Shown here in pieces: positions 15,410 to 23,079 of a DNA stretch of 29,638 nucleotides (position 1 is the stretch's first letter; each line of letters starts with the position of its first letter). Source of the DNA: an uncultured Leucobacter sp. (GTDB lineage: Bacteria > Actinomycetota > Actinomycetes > Actinomycetales > Microbacteriaceae); NCBI GenBank assembly GCA_937872275.1, contig CALMSE010000311.1, positions 1 through 29,638 on the forward strand, in the 5' to 3' direction. Under the pieces are notes generated by a model. That model saw only the letters and a program-made list of their open reading frames with translations, searched no databases and was not told the origin of the DNA. The position numbers and the translations under genes were made by a program.

Positions 15410-16582
15410 TCAGCGGGAAGGGCGCAGATCCTCGAGCACCTGGCGCACGACCTCGCCCGAGGCCCGGGCCGTCGCGTGCGCGCGGAGCCACCGCTGCCCG
15501 GCCTCCGCCTGCGCGAGCAGTGCCTCGGGCGGCGCCGTGATCGCGGCCCGCAGCCGCTCGGTGACCTCGTGGTGCCTCGTCGGCACCCACGCGGAGTTCG
15601 ATCCCGGTGGGAGGTCGGGCTCGGTCTCCTCATCCGCGGCGGTGAGCAGCACCGCGCCCGCAGCCATCGCCTCGACCCCGAACACGCCGGGCATTGAGGA
15701 GTAGAACTCGTTCATCACGATGTGGGCCCGCAGGAGCTCCCGCTCGACCTCGGCGTGAGGGACGCCCGAGAGCTCGACGTACTCGAAGTCGAGTCCTTCC
15801 TCGCGCAGCGCCGCCACGGCCGCGCGCACGAGCTGCGTGCCCTTGATGATCGGGGACGACGGGGCGTGCAGCACGACCGGCCGCTCCACGGAGGCGAACT
15901 TCGGCCGCGGATCGGCGATACGGTCGTCGGGGTAGAAGTAGCGGAACGGCATCGTCTCGCGCGTCAGGTAGCCGCTCTGGTCGGCCGAGGCGTTGAACAC
16001 CGCGTCGGCGTAGCGATCGGCGGTGGCGGCGAGGCGCTTGCGCAGCAGATCGTACTCCCCGGAGGAGAACACCGGGGAGAGCGCGGGCAGGTAGGTGGCG
16101 ATGTTGGGCCGCCCGCTGCGCCGCTCCATCTCGGCCATGACGGGGATGGAGCGGATGTCGCTCCCCGTGAAGTAGCAGACGATGCCCGCTCCCCGCTCGG
16201 AGAGGAAGCCGAACTCGAACTCCCGGGCATCGTCCTGCGCCCGCAGGAAGCCTCCGGGGCCGACGTAGATGACGCCGCGCGCCGCGGCGGCGATGCGGCC
16301 GAAGTGCCAGGCCTCCGACAGCATCTGGAGGGCCCAGCCGCGGCGCGGCGAGGCGCCGCCGTAGTCGAACGCATCGGCGTAGAACGGGTGCTTCGTGAGG
16401 CTCACCGAGTACGAACCGGGGATCGCCGAGGCGATGCTGGCCACCATGTTGGCGACCTCGTCGGGGCCGACGACCCAGCTGATCGGGCGGGCGGGCGGGC
16501 GCTTCGCGTGGCGGCGGTACGACGTCTTCGCGAGCCGGCGCTGGAGCACGCGCACCAGGCGGTGCTGCAGCCCGCGGATCAC
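15410..16582 (-). CDS. glycosyltransferase, GT-B fold
   Basis: Predicted glycosyltransferase of 390 residues, GTG 16582 sharing GTGA with the fusion gene stop. The N-terminus is strongly basic (QRRLAKTSYRRHAKR), which may hold it at the membrane. Motifs include GIVCYFTGSDIR, VVLHAPSSPIIKGTQLV and the donor-side GVFGVEAMAAGAVLL. It resembles the transferase at 8912-10120 in layout, so each amidination block ends in a related transferase. Sugar specificity unknown. A 79-nt gap follows before the next gene. Confidence 0.77.
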   Translation of the reverse strand: MIRGLQHRLVRVLQRRLAKTSYRRHAKRPPARPISWVVGPDEVANMVASIASAIPGSYSVSLTKHPFYADAFDYGGASPRRGWALQMLSEAWHFGRIAAAARGVIYVGPGGFLRAQDDAREFEFGFLSERGAGIVCYFTGSDIRSIPVMAEMERRSGRPNIATYLPALSPVFSSGEYDLLRKRLAATADRYADAVFNASADQSGYLTRETMPFRYFYPDDRIADPRPKFASVERPVVLHAPSSPIIKGTQLVRAAVAALREEGLDFEYVELSGVPHAEVERELLRAHIVMNEFYSSMPGVFGVEAMAAGAVLLTAADEETEPDLPPGSNSAWVPTRHHEVTERLRAAITAPPEALLAQAEAGQRWLRAHATARASGEVVRQVLEDLRPSR

Positions 16583-18564
16583 CGGGGATCCCGCTGGGGC
16601 TTGCAGAACTTCTCGTAGAAGCTCTTCGGCACGCGGTTCCACTTCAGCAGCAGCCAGAACAGCGGTCGCAGCAGCTCGAAGCGGCGCTTGTAGGTGGGAT
16701 AGTCGCGATAGGTCTTCATCGGCATGTTGAGGAAGTGGTCGAACTCCTCGTCCGAGAGCCCGAGCCGCTTCTTCACCATCGCGATGAGCTGCGGGTCGGG
16801 GTAGCGGGGGGCGAAGAACCGCTCCCGCGCCTCCTCGCGATCGAGCTGCCCGGAGCGGACGAGCGCCGAGAGCTCGATCTGCCGGAAGTTGATCTGGAAC
16901 CGCTTCGGAAGGAAGAAGGTGTGGTAGAACGCGGTGAAGCGGTTCTCGAGGTGGTGGCCGCCGTACCACTGCCAGCCGTACTCCTCGGCGAGGAAGACCT
17001 TGGCCGCCTCCTTGTTGTAGTCGAGCCAGTACAGCGGCCTCGTGCGCTCGATGCCGCTGAAGGCCGACCACTTCAGGAAGTTGCGGAAATCCATGTTGGG
17101 GTAGGTCTTCATCGGCACCCGGCCGAAGCGCCGGTGCACCGACTTGATGTAGCCGCCGTCCATGTAGAGCCAGCCCATCGGGGAGACGCCCTCGGTGCGG
17201 AACGAGTGCCCCTCGACGATGTGCTTGATGCCGTGCTTCTCGGCCGCGCGGTAGAGCACGCCCATGAAGCCGATGTCGGTCGGCGCCTCGATGTCCTTCA
17301 CGCCCGCCTTCATGAACGACAGATAGATGTCGTCGTACTCGGCGTTGTCGACCACGTAGGTCTCGAGGTCGACGCCCAGCTTGTCGAGCACCGCGTAGAT
17401 GTTGGAGGTCGCGGTCGGGGAGTTCCACGTGTTGTCGAAGTGCACGGCGAGGGGGCGCACGCCCATCTGCACGAGCAGATGGGCGAGGTACGACGAGTCG
17501 GTGCCGCCGCTCACCCCCATGATGCAGTCGTACTTCTTCCCCTTGCCCTCGCGCTTCAGACGGTCGACGAAGGCCTGCAGCGCGGCCGCGCTCTCGGGGC
17601 CGATGGGGTACTGCGCATCGAGGGAGTCGTGCAGTCCGCAGTAGAAGCAGATGGGGCTCTCGTCGAGCCGCGAACCGGGAACGTCGGAGGTGATGAGGCA
17701 GCGCTCGCACATGGTCGTCTGCGACAGGTCGCGGCCGGGGATCGCGTACCGCTCGTCCACCACCTCGGCGAGGGAGAGCGCGCCGGCCTCCTGATCCAGC
17801 ACGGCCTCGAAGAGGCGGCCGAGCTCAGCCCGGCTCGGGTAGTTCACGAGCACGCTGTCCCGGGCGCTCTGCATGACGAACTGACTGCCCGCGGCCACCG
17901 CCTGGGCTCCGCCGTCGCGAATGGCCTCCACGAGGTGGGTGCGCGTCCCGGCTCCCCCGTGCGCGATCACCGGCACGTCCACCAGCTCGGCGATCCGGGC
18001 GACCATCTCGAGGTCGACCCCCTCACGGGTGCCCTCGCGGTCCACCCCGGTGACGAACACCTCGCCGACGCCCAGCGCGGTCGCGTGCTCGCACCACTGC
18101 TCGAGCGAGAGCGGCGCCTCCCGGGTGGCCGAGCGCACGACCACCCGGAGCCCGTCGTCGCCTCGGACGAGGTCGAGCCCGGCGACCACGGCCTGCGAGC
18201 CGAGCACGCGCACGGCATCCCGCACGACCTCGGGCCGCTCCACGAGCGCGGTGTTGAACACGACCTTCTCGTAGCCGATGCGGATGAGGCGCTCGGCGTC
18301 CTCGACCCGCTCCAGCCCGCCGGCGTAGGCGAGCGGCACGAAGGCCTCGGAGGCGAACTTCTCGAGGCGGTCGAACTGCACGGGGCTCCGGTTCTTCGCC
18401 GCTCCGATGTCGACGAGGAGCATCTCGTCGACCTCGAAGTCGTTGAAGATGGAGAGCACGTTCACCGGGTCGCCGACGTAGACGGGATCCTCGAAACGCC
18501 GAGTCTTCACGAAGCGGTCCCCCTCGAGCAGGAGTACCGGGATGACCCTGGGGAGCACCTCCAT
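16579..18564 (-). CDS. HisF2-like barrel fused to N-acetyl-sugar amidotransferase, set 2
   Basis: One 661-residue polypeptide joins two enzymes that are separate proteins in set 1. Residues 1-252 are a HisF2 barrel: PRVIPVLLL with Leu12 where HisF has its catalytic Asp, YVGDPVNVLSIFNDFEVDEM, and the retained Asp131 in VAGLDLVR. A linker spans about 253-284. Residues 285-661 are a WbpG-type amidotransferase: four Cys in CERC (286-289) and CFYC (306-309), then the ATP loop SGGTDS (352-357) and HFDNTWNS. The frame is open and coding-like throughout, with no sign of frameshift. The fusion should channel ammonia directly from barrel to synthetase, with HisH docking on the barrel. Its ATG shares one A with the HisH TGA (TGATG), and its stop overlaps the next GTG. 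I do not know of this fusion as a described architecture. Confidence 0.9.
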   Translation of the reverse strand: MEVLPRVIPVLLLEGDRFVKTRRFEDPVYVGDPVNVLSIFNDFEVDEMLLVDIGAAKNRSPVQFDRLEKFASEAFVPLAYAGGLERVEDAERLIRIGYEKVVFNTALVERPEVVRDAVRVLGSQAVVAGLDLVRGDDGLRVVVRSATREAPLSLEQWCEHATALGVGEVFVTGVDREGTREGVDLEMVARIAELVDVPVIAHGGAGTRTHLVEAIRDGGAQAVAAGSQFVMQSARDSVLVNYPSRAELGRLFEAVLDQEAGALSLAEVVDERYAIPGRDLSQTTMCERCLITSDVPGSRLDESPICFYCGLHDSLDAQYPIGPESAAALQAFVDRLKREGKGKKYDCIMGVSGGTDSSYLAHLLVQMGVRPLAVHFDNTWNSPTATSNIYAVLDKLGVDLETYVVDNAEYDDIYLSFMKAGVKDIEAPTDIGFMGVLYRAAEKHGIKHIVEGHSFRTEGVSPMGWLYMDGGYIKSVHRRFGRVPMKTYPNMDFRNFLKWSAFSGIERTRPLYWLDYNKEAAKVFLAEEYGWQWYGGHHLENRFTAFYHTFFLPKRFQINFRQIELSALVRSGQLDREEARERFFAPRYPDPQLIAMVKKRLGLSDEEFDHFLNMPMKTYRDYPTYKRRFELLRPLFWLLLKWNRVPKSFYEKFCKPQRDPR

Positions 18565-19181
18565 CACGCCTCCTCGGCGAAATCGCTCAGCAGCCGCAGG
18601 CCGTAGCGGTGGCTCTTCTCGGGATGGAACTGCACGCCCACGACGTTCTCCCGGTGGATCATCGAGGCGAACTCCACCCCGTGGCGCGTCGTCGCGGCCA
18701 CGTGCGCGTCGTCGTCGGGCTGCACGCGGTAGGAGTGGACGAAGTAGAAGCGGTCGCCGGTGACCACGTGCGGGAGCGCGGTGCCGCTCGTGCGCCGCAC
18801 CGTGTTCCATCCCATGTGCGGCACGCGCAGGCGCGCGCCGTCGACTTCCGGCGGGAAGCGCGTGGAGCGTCCGGGGATGAGCCCGAGCCCCGACAGCTCC
18901 CCCTCGTCGCTGCCGTCGAGCAGCAGCTGCATGCCGAGGCAGACGCCCAGGATCGGCACTCCTGCGGCCGCGCGCTCGCGCACCAGGTCGTCGATTCCCG
19001 TGGCGTGCAGGCGCGCCGCGGCGTGGTCGAAGGAGCCCACGCCCGGAAGGATCAGTTTCCGCGCGGAGCGGATCTCGTCGTGGTCGCCGGAGAGCACCGC
19101 CCGATGCCCGGCCTTCTTCAGCATGTTCGCGATGGAGGCGATGTTGCCGACGCCGTAATCGATGATGGTGATGTCGCTCAT
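18564..19181 (-). CDS. hisH: HisH-like glutamine amidotransferase, set 2
   Basis: Class I glutaminase of 205 residues, partner of the HisF2-amidotransferase fusion that follows directly. Catalytic residues are Cys81 in GVCLGMQ, and His186 and Glu188 in QFHPEKSH; PHMGWN (121-126) is present. ATG 19181 is supported by GGAGGG 5 nt upstream. It is similar to the set 1 HisH across the length but clearly diverged, so the two sets are unlikely to be a recent duplication. Neighbouring genes argue against a role in histidine synthesis. Confidence 0.87.
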   Translation of the reverse strand: MSDITIIDYGVGNIASIANMLKKAGHRAVLSGDHDEIRSARKLILPGVGSFDHAAARLHATGIDDLVRERAAAGVPILGVCLGMQLLLDGSDEGELSGLGLIPGRSTRFPPEVDGARLRVPHMGWNTVRRTSGTALPHVVTGDRFYFVHSYRVQPDDDAHVAATTRHGVEFASMIHRENVVGVQFHPEKSHRYGLRLLSDFAEEA

Positions 19182-19206
19182 CTGGGCCCTCCGCGGTGTC
19201 CGGCTC

Positions 19207-20313
19207 TCACGACAGGGCGTCGAGCACGCCGGCCAGGGTCTCGCAGACCCTGCGCACGTCGTCGTCGTCGAGCTGCGGGTAGAGCGGCAGGGTCAGCGCG
19301 GAGCGGTGCGCCCTGGTGGCCATCGGCAGCTCCTCGTCGGCGATGCCGAAGCGCTCGCGGAAGTAGGGCTGCAGGTGCATGGAGTAGGTGCCGAGCGTGG
19401 TCTCGATGCCCGCCTCGCGCATGGCGTCGATCGCCGCGTCGCGGTCGATGCCCTCGTCGAGCAGCACGACGTACGACTGGAAGGCGTGCCGCGTGCCCTC
19501 GGGCACCGTCGGGGCCGCAGCGCCCTCGACGGATTCGAGCTCGACGGCGTAACGCGCACCGAGCTCCTGCCGGCGCTCCACGATGTGGTCGAGCCTGGCC
19601 ATCTGGGCCACGCCGATCGCGCCGAGCACGTCGCTCAGCCGGTAGTTGTACCCCGCGTCGACGAACGACATGTAGTGGCTGCCGCGCACCGAGCCGTGGG
19701 TGCGGAGCACGCGGATGCGATCCGCCATCGCCTCGTCCGAGGTCGTGATCAGGCCGCCCTCGCCCGTCGTGATGATCTTCCGCGGGTGGAAGGAGAAGAC
19801 GCCGGCCGTGCCCAGGGAGCCCGCCTGGCGGCCGCGATAGATGCCGCCGAGCGCGCAGGCCGCGTCCTCGATCACCGGCAGGCCGTGCCGTGCCGCGACC
19901 GCGTTGATCGGATCCATGTCGGCAGGCAGGCCGAAGGCGTGCACCGGCATGATCGCCCGGGTGCGCTCGGTGATCGCGGCCTCGAGAAGGCTCGGATCCA
20001 TGTTGAAGGTGGCGAGGTCGATGTCGACGAACACCGGCACCGCGCCCTGCTGGATCACCGCGTTCGCGGTGGCCGGGAAGCTGAAGTCGGGGATCACGAC
20101 CTCATCGCCCGGCCGCACCCCGGCCGCGTGGAGGGAGAGATGGATGCCGGTCGTGGCGGAGCTCGTGGCGAAGCCGTGGTCCGCGCCGACGTAGCCGGCG
20201 ACGAGTCGTTCGAACTCGACGACCTTCGGCCCCTGGGTCAGGTAGCCGGATTCGAGCACCTCGCCGACCGCCGCGAGCTCCTCTGCGCCCGTGAGCGGGA
20301 CGTTCAGCCTCAC
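19207..20313 (-). CDS. DegT/DnrJ/EryC1/StrS aminotransferase (LegC/WecE-like)
   Basis: PLP-dependent sugar aminotransferase, 368 residues, GTG start at 20313 overlapping the upstream stop (GTGA). PLP-site residues: SSATTGIH (51-58), Asp150 in VIEDAACALGG, Lys179 in FHPRKIITTGEGG. ESGYLTQGP is typical of the 4-keto-sugar aminotransferase branch. Translational coupling to the epimerase/dehydratase gene suggests the pair makes a 4-amino sugar. That sugar could be the substrate for acetylation and set 2 amidination (inference). It differs clearly from the aminotransferase at 14218-15330. Confidence 0.87.
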   Translation of the reverse strand: MRLNVPLTGAEELAAVGEVLESGYLTQGPKVVEFERLVAGYVGADHGFATSSATTGIHLSLHAAGVRPGDEVVIPDFSFPATANAVIQQGAVPVFVDIDLATFNMDPSLLEAAITERTRAIMPVHAFGLPADMDPINAVAARHGLPVIEDAACALGGIYRGRQAGSLGTAGVFSFHPRKIITTGEGGLITTSDEAMADRIRVLRTHGSVRGSHYMSFVDAGYNYRLSDVLGAIGVAQMARLDHIVERRQELGARYAVELESVEGAAAPTVPEGTRHAFQSYVVLLDEGIDRDAAIDAMREAGIETTLGTYSMHLQPYFRERFGIADEELPMATRAHRSALTLPLYPQLDDDDVRRVCETLAGVLDALS

Positions 20314-21275
20314 GCGAGCACTCGCTCGTAGAACTCGATCGTCTCGGCGAGGGCGTCGGCGTTCAGCACCTCGGGCTGGTCACCGAGCAGCCCCTTGAGC
20401 TTGGCCACATCGGCCATGTGGCGGCGCACGTCGCCGGGGCGCTCCTCGACGTGCTCGATCGGGTGATCCGGCCGGCCCATGATCTCGAGCATCCGCGAGA
20501 CGAGCGTGTTGATCGACGTGCCCACGCCGGTGGCGACGTTGATCTCCTGGCCGCGGCACTCGGGCGAGTCGTGGATCTCCACGGCGAAGCGGGCCGTGTC
20601 GCGCACGAAGGTGAAGTCGCGCGTCTGCTCGCCGTCGCCGTGGATGAGGATCGGCTGGCCCGCCCGCACGCGCTGCACGACGATCGGGATGATGCCGGCG
20701 TACGAGCCCGGGTTCTGCCGCGGGCCGTAGTTGTTGAAGGGGCGCACGATCGTGGCGTCGATGCCGAAGGTGCTGACGAAGGAGCGCAGGATGTGATCTT
20801 CGGCCGACTTCGCCGCGGCGTAGGGGGTGAGCGCGTCGTGCGGGTGGTCCTCGTCCATCGGAACGTAGCGTCCCGAGCCGTAGGCCTCCGAGCTCGAGAA
20901 GTGCACGAGGCGCTCGATCGTTCCGCGGCGCGCGATCTCGCAGAAGGCGCTCGTGATGCCGATGTTGGTCTGCATCGTGAAGTGCGGATAGGTCAGCGAG
21001 GTCGGGAGCGGGATGGTCGCGAGGTCGAAGACGGTCTCGACGCCGTGGGCGTCGACCACGTCCTGCATCGCGGAGAGGTTCGAGGCGTCGAGTCGGATGA
21101 TCTCGACATCGGGCGACGCCTTCTTGGCCTCGTCGAGGTTGTGCTCGTTGCCGAGGAAGAAGTTGTCGACCACGACGATCTTGCCGGCGCCCTCCCGGAT
21201 GAGCCGGTCGACCAGGTGACTGCCGATGAAGCCGGCTCCGCCCGTCACCAGCACCGAGCGCGATCGAATCGACAC
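20310..21275 (-). CDS. NAD-dependent sugar epimerase/dehydratase (SDR; LegB/GalE-like)
   Basis: Extended short-chain dehydrogenase, 321 residues, acting on a sugar nucleotide. The Rossmann motif is TGGAGFIGSH (11-20), the active site has SSSEAYG (127-133) and Tyr152-x3-Lys156 in PYAAAK, and RPFNNYGPRQ is the C-terminal substrate region. The SSSEAYG form with an acidic residue after Ser resembles 4,6-dehydratases of the LegB type more than GalE, yet it lacks the usual DE pair, so a 4-epimerase or decarboxylase remains possible. GTG 21275 was chosen because GGAGGG (21283-21288) is 7 nt upstream; the longer in-frame start at 21341 adds 22 residues before the Rossmann strand. It leads the long minus-strand operon. 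Confidence 0.83.
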   Translation of the reverse strand: MSIRSRSVLVTGGAGFIGSHLVDRLIREGAGKIVVVDNFFLGNEHNLDEAKKASPDVEIIRLDASNLSAMQDVVDAHGVETVFDLATIPLPTSLTYPHFTMQTNIGITSAFCEIARRGTIERLVHFSSSEAYGSGRYVPMDEDHPHDALTPYAAAKSAEDHILRSFVSTFGIDATIVRPFNNYGPRQNPGSYAGIIPIVVQRVRAGQPILIHGDGEQTRDFTFVRDTARFAVEIHDSPECRGQEINVATGVGTSINTLVSRMLEIMGRPDHPIEHVEERPGDVRRHMADVAKLKGLLGDQPEVLNADALAETIEFYERVLA

Positions 21276-21388
21276 AGCAGTTCCCTCCACACCGTCTACA
21301 CTGGCTCGAAACGGCGAGAATCCGCCTCCGAGCCGTGCCATAGCCTACCAGCACGAGGCGCGGGGAGGGGGCGGAGCGGGGAGGCGCG
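21276..21388. promoter_or_regulatory. divergent promoter region with nested inverted repeat
   Basis: This 113-nt gap separates the two longest outward runs of glycan genes. It holds GGCTCG (21303-21308) and CGAGCC (21329-21334), with GGCG-N6-CGCC (21313-21326) nested inside. TAGCCT (21341) on plus and TAGGCT (21347) on minus overlap as possible -10 boxes. Ribosome sites GGAGGG (minus) and GGGGAGG (plus) lie at the ends. No regulator can be named. Confidence 0.35.
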
Positions 21389-21841
21389 ATGGGCGGCAGC
21401 GAGGGTCATGGCGGGCTTCCCGCGAACCCCTACCACCCGCACGCGTGGTTCGTCGGCGAACCGGCGATCGGCGAGGGCTGCTGGATCGGCGCCTTCTGCG
21501 TCGTCGACGGCAGCGGCGGACTGACCATCGGCCGGGGCTGCAACCTCTCGGCGGGAACCCAGATCTACACGCATTCGACCGTCGCGCGCTGCGTATCCGA
21601 GGGCGCGAGCCCGATCGAGCGCCGGGAGACCCGCATCGGCGACCACGTCTACATCGGGGCCAACGCGGTGGTGCTCATGGGCAGCGACATCGGCGACCAT
21701 TCGGTCATCGCTGCGGGCGCCGTGGTGCCGGAGGGCACGGTCGCCCCGCCGTACAGCCTGCTCCGCGGGGTTCCCGCGCGGGTGGTTCCGGACGGCGCTC
21801 GCAAGTTCGCGGAGGCGGCCCGGCCCGACGCGACGGCGTGA
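21389..21841 (+). CDS. hexapeptide-repeat acyltransferase (WbpD/sugar N-acetyltransferase-like)
   Basis: Left-handed beta-helix protein of 150 residues, predicted to acetylate an amino sugar nucleotide with acetyl-CoA. Hexapeptide turns are visible in IGEGCWIGAF, IGRGCNLSAG, IGDHVYIGANAVVL and IGDHSVIAAGAVV, ending in the GVPARVV cap. ATG 21389 has GGGGAGG 4 nt upstream. Length and repeats fit WbpD/WlbB-type N-acetyltransferases, but O-acetyltransferases look alike. An N-acetyl group must be installed before amidination, so this protein, or the LpxA-like one at 24066-24791, is a plausible supplier of that step. Confidence 0.78.
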   Translation: MGGSEGHGGLPANPYHPHAWFVGEPAIGEGCWIGAFCVVDGSGGLTIGRGCNLSAGTQIYTHSTVARCVSEGASPIERRETRIGDHVYIGANAVVLMGSDIGDHSVIAAGAVVPEGTVAPPYSLLRGVPARVVPDGARKFAEAARPDATA

Positions 21842-21893
21842 TCGGTCGCGATTCGCCGCCGAGGCGCCGCGCTCCGTCTGCCAGAATGGTCGC

Positions 21894-22598
21894 ATGACCT
21901 TCGAAGCGGCCTCGCGCGCGGGCGTGCGCGCGGACAACCGCGACGTATGGGTGGTGATCCCGCTCTACAACGAGGCGACCGTGATCGCCGAGGTGGTGGG
22001 CGGGCTGCACCCCGACTTCCCCAATGTCGTCTGCATCGACGACGGCTCCCGCGACGGTTCGGGCGCGGTCGCCCGCGGCGCGGGCGCGCGCGTCGTCTCG
22101 CACCCGATCAATCTCGGTCAGGGCGCCGCCCTGCAGACCGGCTTCGAGTACGCCCTCGAGCACGGGGCGGGCTACGTCGTCACCTTCGACGCCGACGGGC
22201 AGCACCGGGTGCAGGACGCGGCGGCGATGGTCGAGCGGGCCCGCGCCGACGACCTCGCGATCGTATTCGGCTCGCGATTCCTCGACGACCGCACCAAGCC
22301 CGGCCTCCTGAAGCGGATCGTGCTGAAGACAGCGGTGCTCGTGACCAACTGGACCACGCGCACCCGCCTCACCGACGCCCACAACGGCCTCCGCGTGATC
22401 CGCGAGGACGCGCTGCGCCGCATCAAGCTCAAGCAGGACCGCATGGCCCACGGCACCGAGATCGTGCAGCAGCTCGGACGCACCGGGCTGCCCTACGCGG
22501 AGCAGCCGGTCGAGGTGCTCTACACCGACTACTCGAAGAGCAAGGGTCAGTCGCTGCTCAACTCGATCAACATCCTCATCGAACTGATCATCCGGTAG
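21894..22598 (+). CDS. glycosyltransferase family 2 (DPM1/polyprenyl-phosphate type)
   Basis: GT-A transferase of 234 residues. VVIPLYNEATVIAEVV (20-35), CIDDGSRDGS and the metal-binding FDADGQH are present, and the length and layout fit polyprenyl-phosphate glycosyltransferases. The next gene encodes a DUF2304 membrane protein, and this pairing is common: the small protein probably anchors or orients the transferase at the membrane. It may make a lipid-phosphate-linked sugar as donor for extracytoplasmic transfer, possibly by the DUF2142-like protein downstream (inference). CAGAAT lies 6 nt before the ATG as a weak leaderless-type box. Confidence 0.83.
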   Translation: MTFEAASRAGVRADNRDVWVVIPLYNEATVIAEVVGGLHPDFPNVVCIDDGSRDGSGAVARGAGARVVSHPINLGQGAALQTGFEYALEHGAGYVVTFDADGQHRVQDAAAMVERARADDLAIVFGSRFLDDRTKPGLLKRIVLKTAVLVTNWTTRTRLTDAHNGLRVIREDALRRIKLKQDRMAHGTEIVQQLGRTGLPYAEQPVEVLYTDYSKSKGQSLLNSINILIELIIR

Positions 22599-22605
22599 GG
22601 GCATC

Positions 22606-22977
22606 ATGACCGTCTTCCAGCTGCTGCTCATCGTCGTCGTCGCGGTCGCGGCGCTGCTCGCCCTGCGGCTCTTCTCGGGCGACCGCTCGCTCGCCATCAA
22701 GCGGCTCGTCGCCATCGTCTGCGCGGTCGCGGCGCTGCTCGCCATCGTGTTCCCCGAGGCCCTCACCTGGGTGGCGAATCTGCTCGGCATCGGGCGCGGC
22801 GCCGACCTGCTGCTCTACCTGTCGATCCTCGCGGCGATGCTGTTCGCGATCGCCTCGCTGCGCTCGCGGGCACGGCAGGACGCGCGCGTCACGGAGCTCG
22901 CGCGGGCGGTCGCGCTCATGGAGGCCCGGCTCACCGAGGAGCGCGAGCGGGGCGAAGGCGGGCGCCGGGAAGCATGA
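22606..22977 (+). CDS. DUF2304 small membrane protein
   Basis: A 123-residue membrane protein starting 7 nt after the GT2 gene. Three hydrophobic segments lie at about 3-20, 33-51 and 66-86; a charged, probably coiled-coil tail (RARQDARVTELARAVALMEA onward) faces the cytoplasm. The family DUF2304 is usually found next to GT2 genes, as here. No catalytic motif is visible. I infer a membrane partner of the adjacent transferase. Confidence 0.8.
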   Translation: MTVFQLLLIVVVAVAALLALRLFSGDRSLAIKRLVAIVCAVAALLAIVFPEALTWVANLLGIGRGADLLLYLSILAAMLFAIASLRSRARQDARVTELARAVALMEARLTEERERGEGGRREA

Positions 22978-23015
22978 CGGAGCCGGCCGCCCCGGTCCTC
23001 CGCACGGGCGCGGGG

Positions 23016-23021
23016 TAGGAT
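23016..23021 (+). promoter_or_regulatory. possible -10 box (TAGGAT)
   Basis: TAGGAT in the 102-nt gap before the oxidoreductase gives room for a leader with the AAGGAG ribosome site, 4 nt before the ATG at 23080. No clear -35 box. Confidence 0.35.
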
Positions 23022-23079
23022 TTCTCAGGCCCCGGCAAGGGGATCCGCGGTAGACCGAGGCAAACGCGTAAGGAGCAGC

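Noticed and set aside
16579..18564. fusion as a simple sequencing error
   Set aside because: Both parts and the linker are in one frame with normal GC-rich codon use and no out-of-frame stretch; a lost stop codon remains possible and is listed as the refutation.
16735..18606. 623-codon open frame on the plus strand
   Set aside because: Antisense shadow of the HisF2-amidotransferase fusion; composition typical of GC-rich shadow frames.
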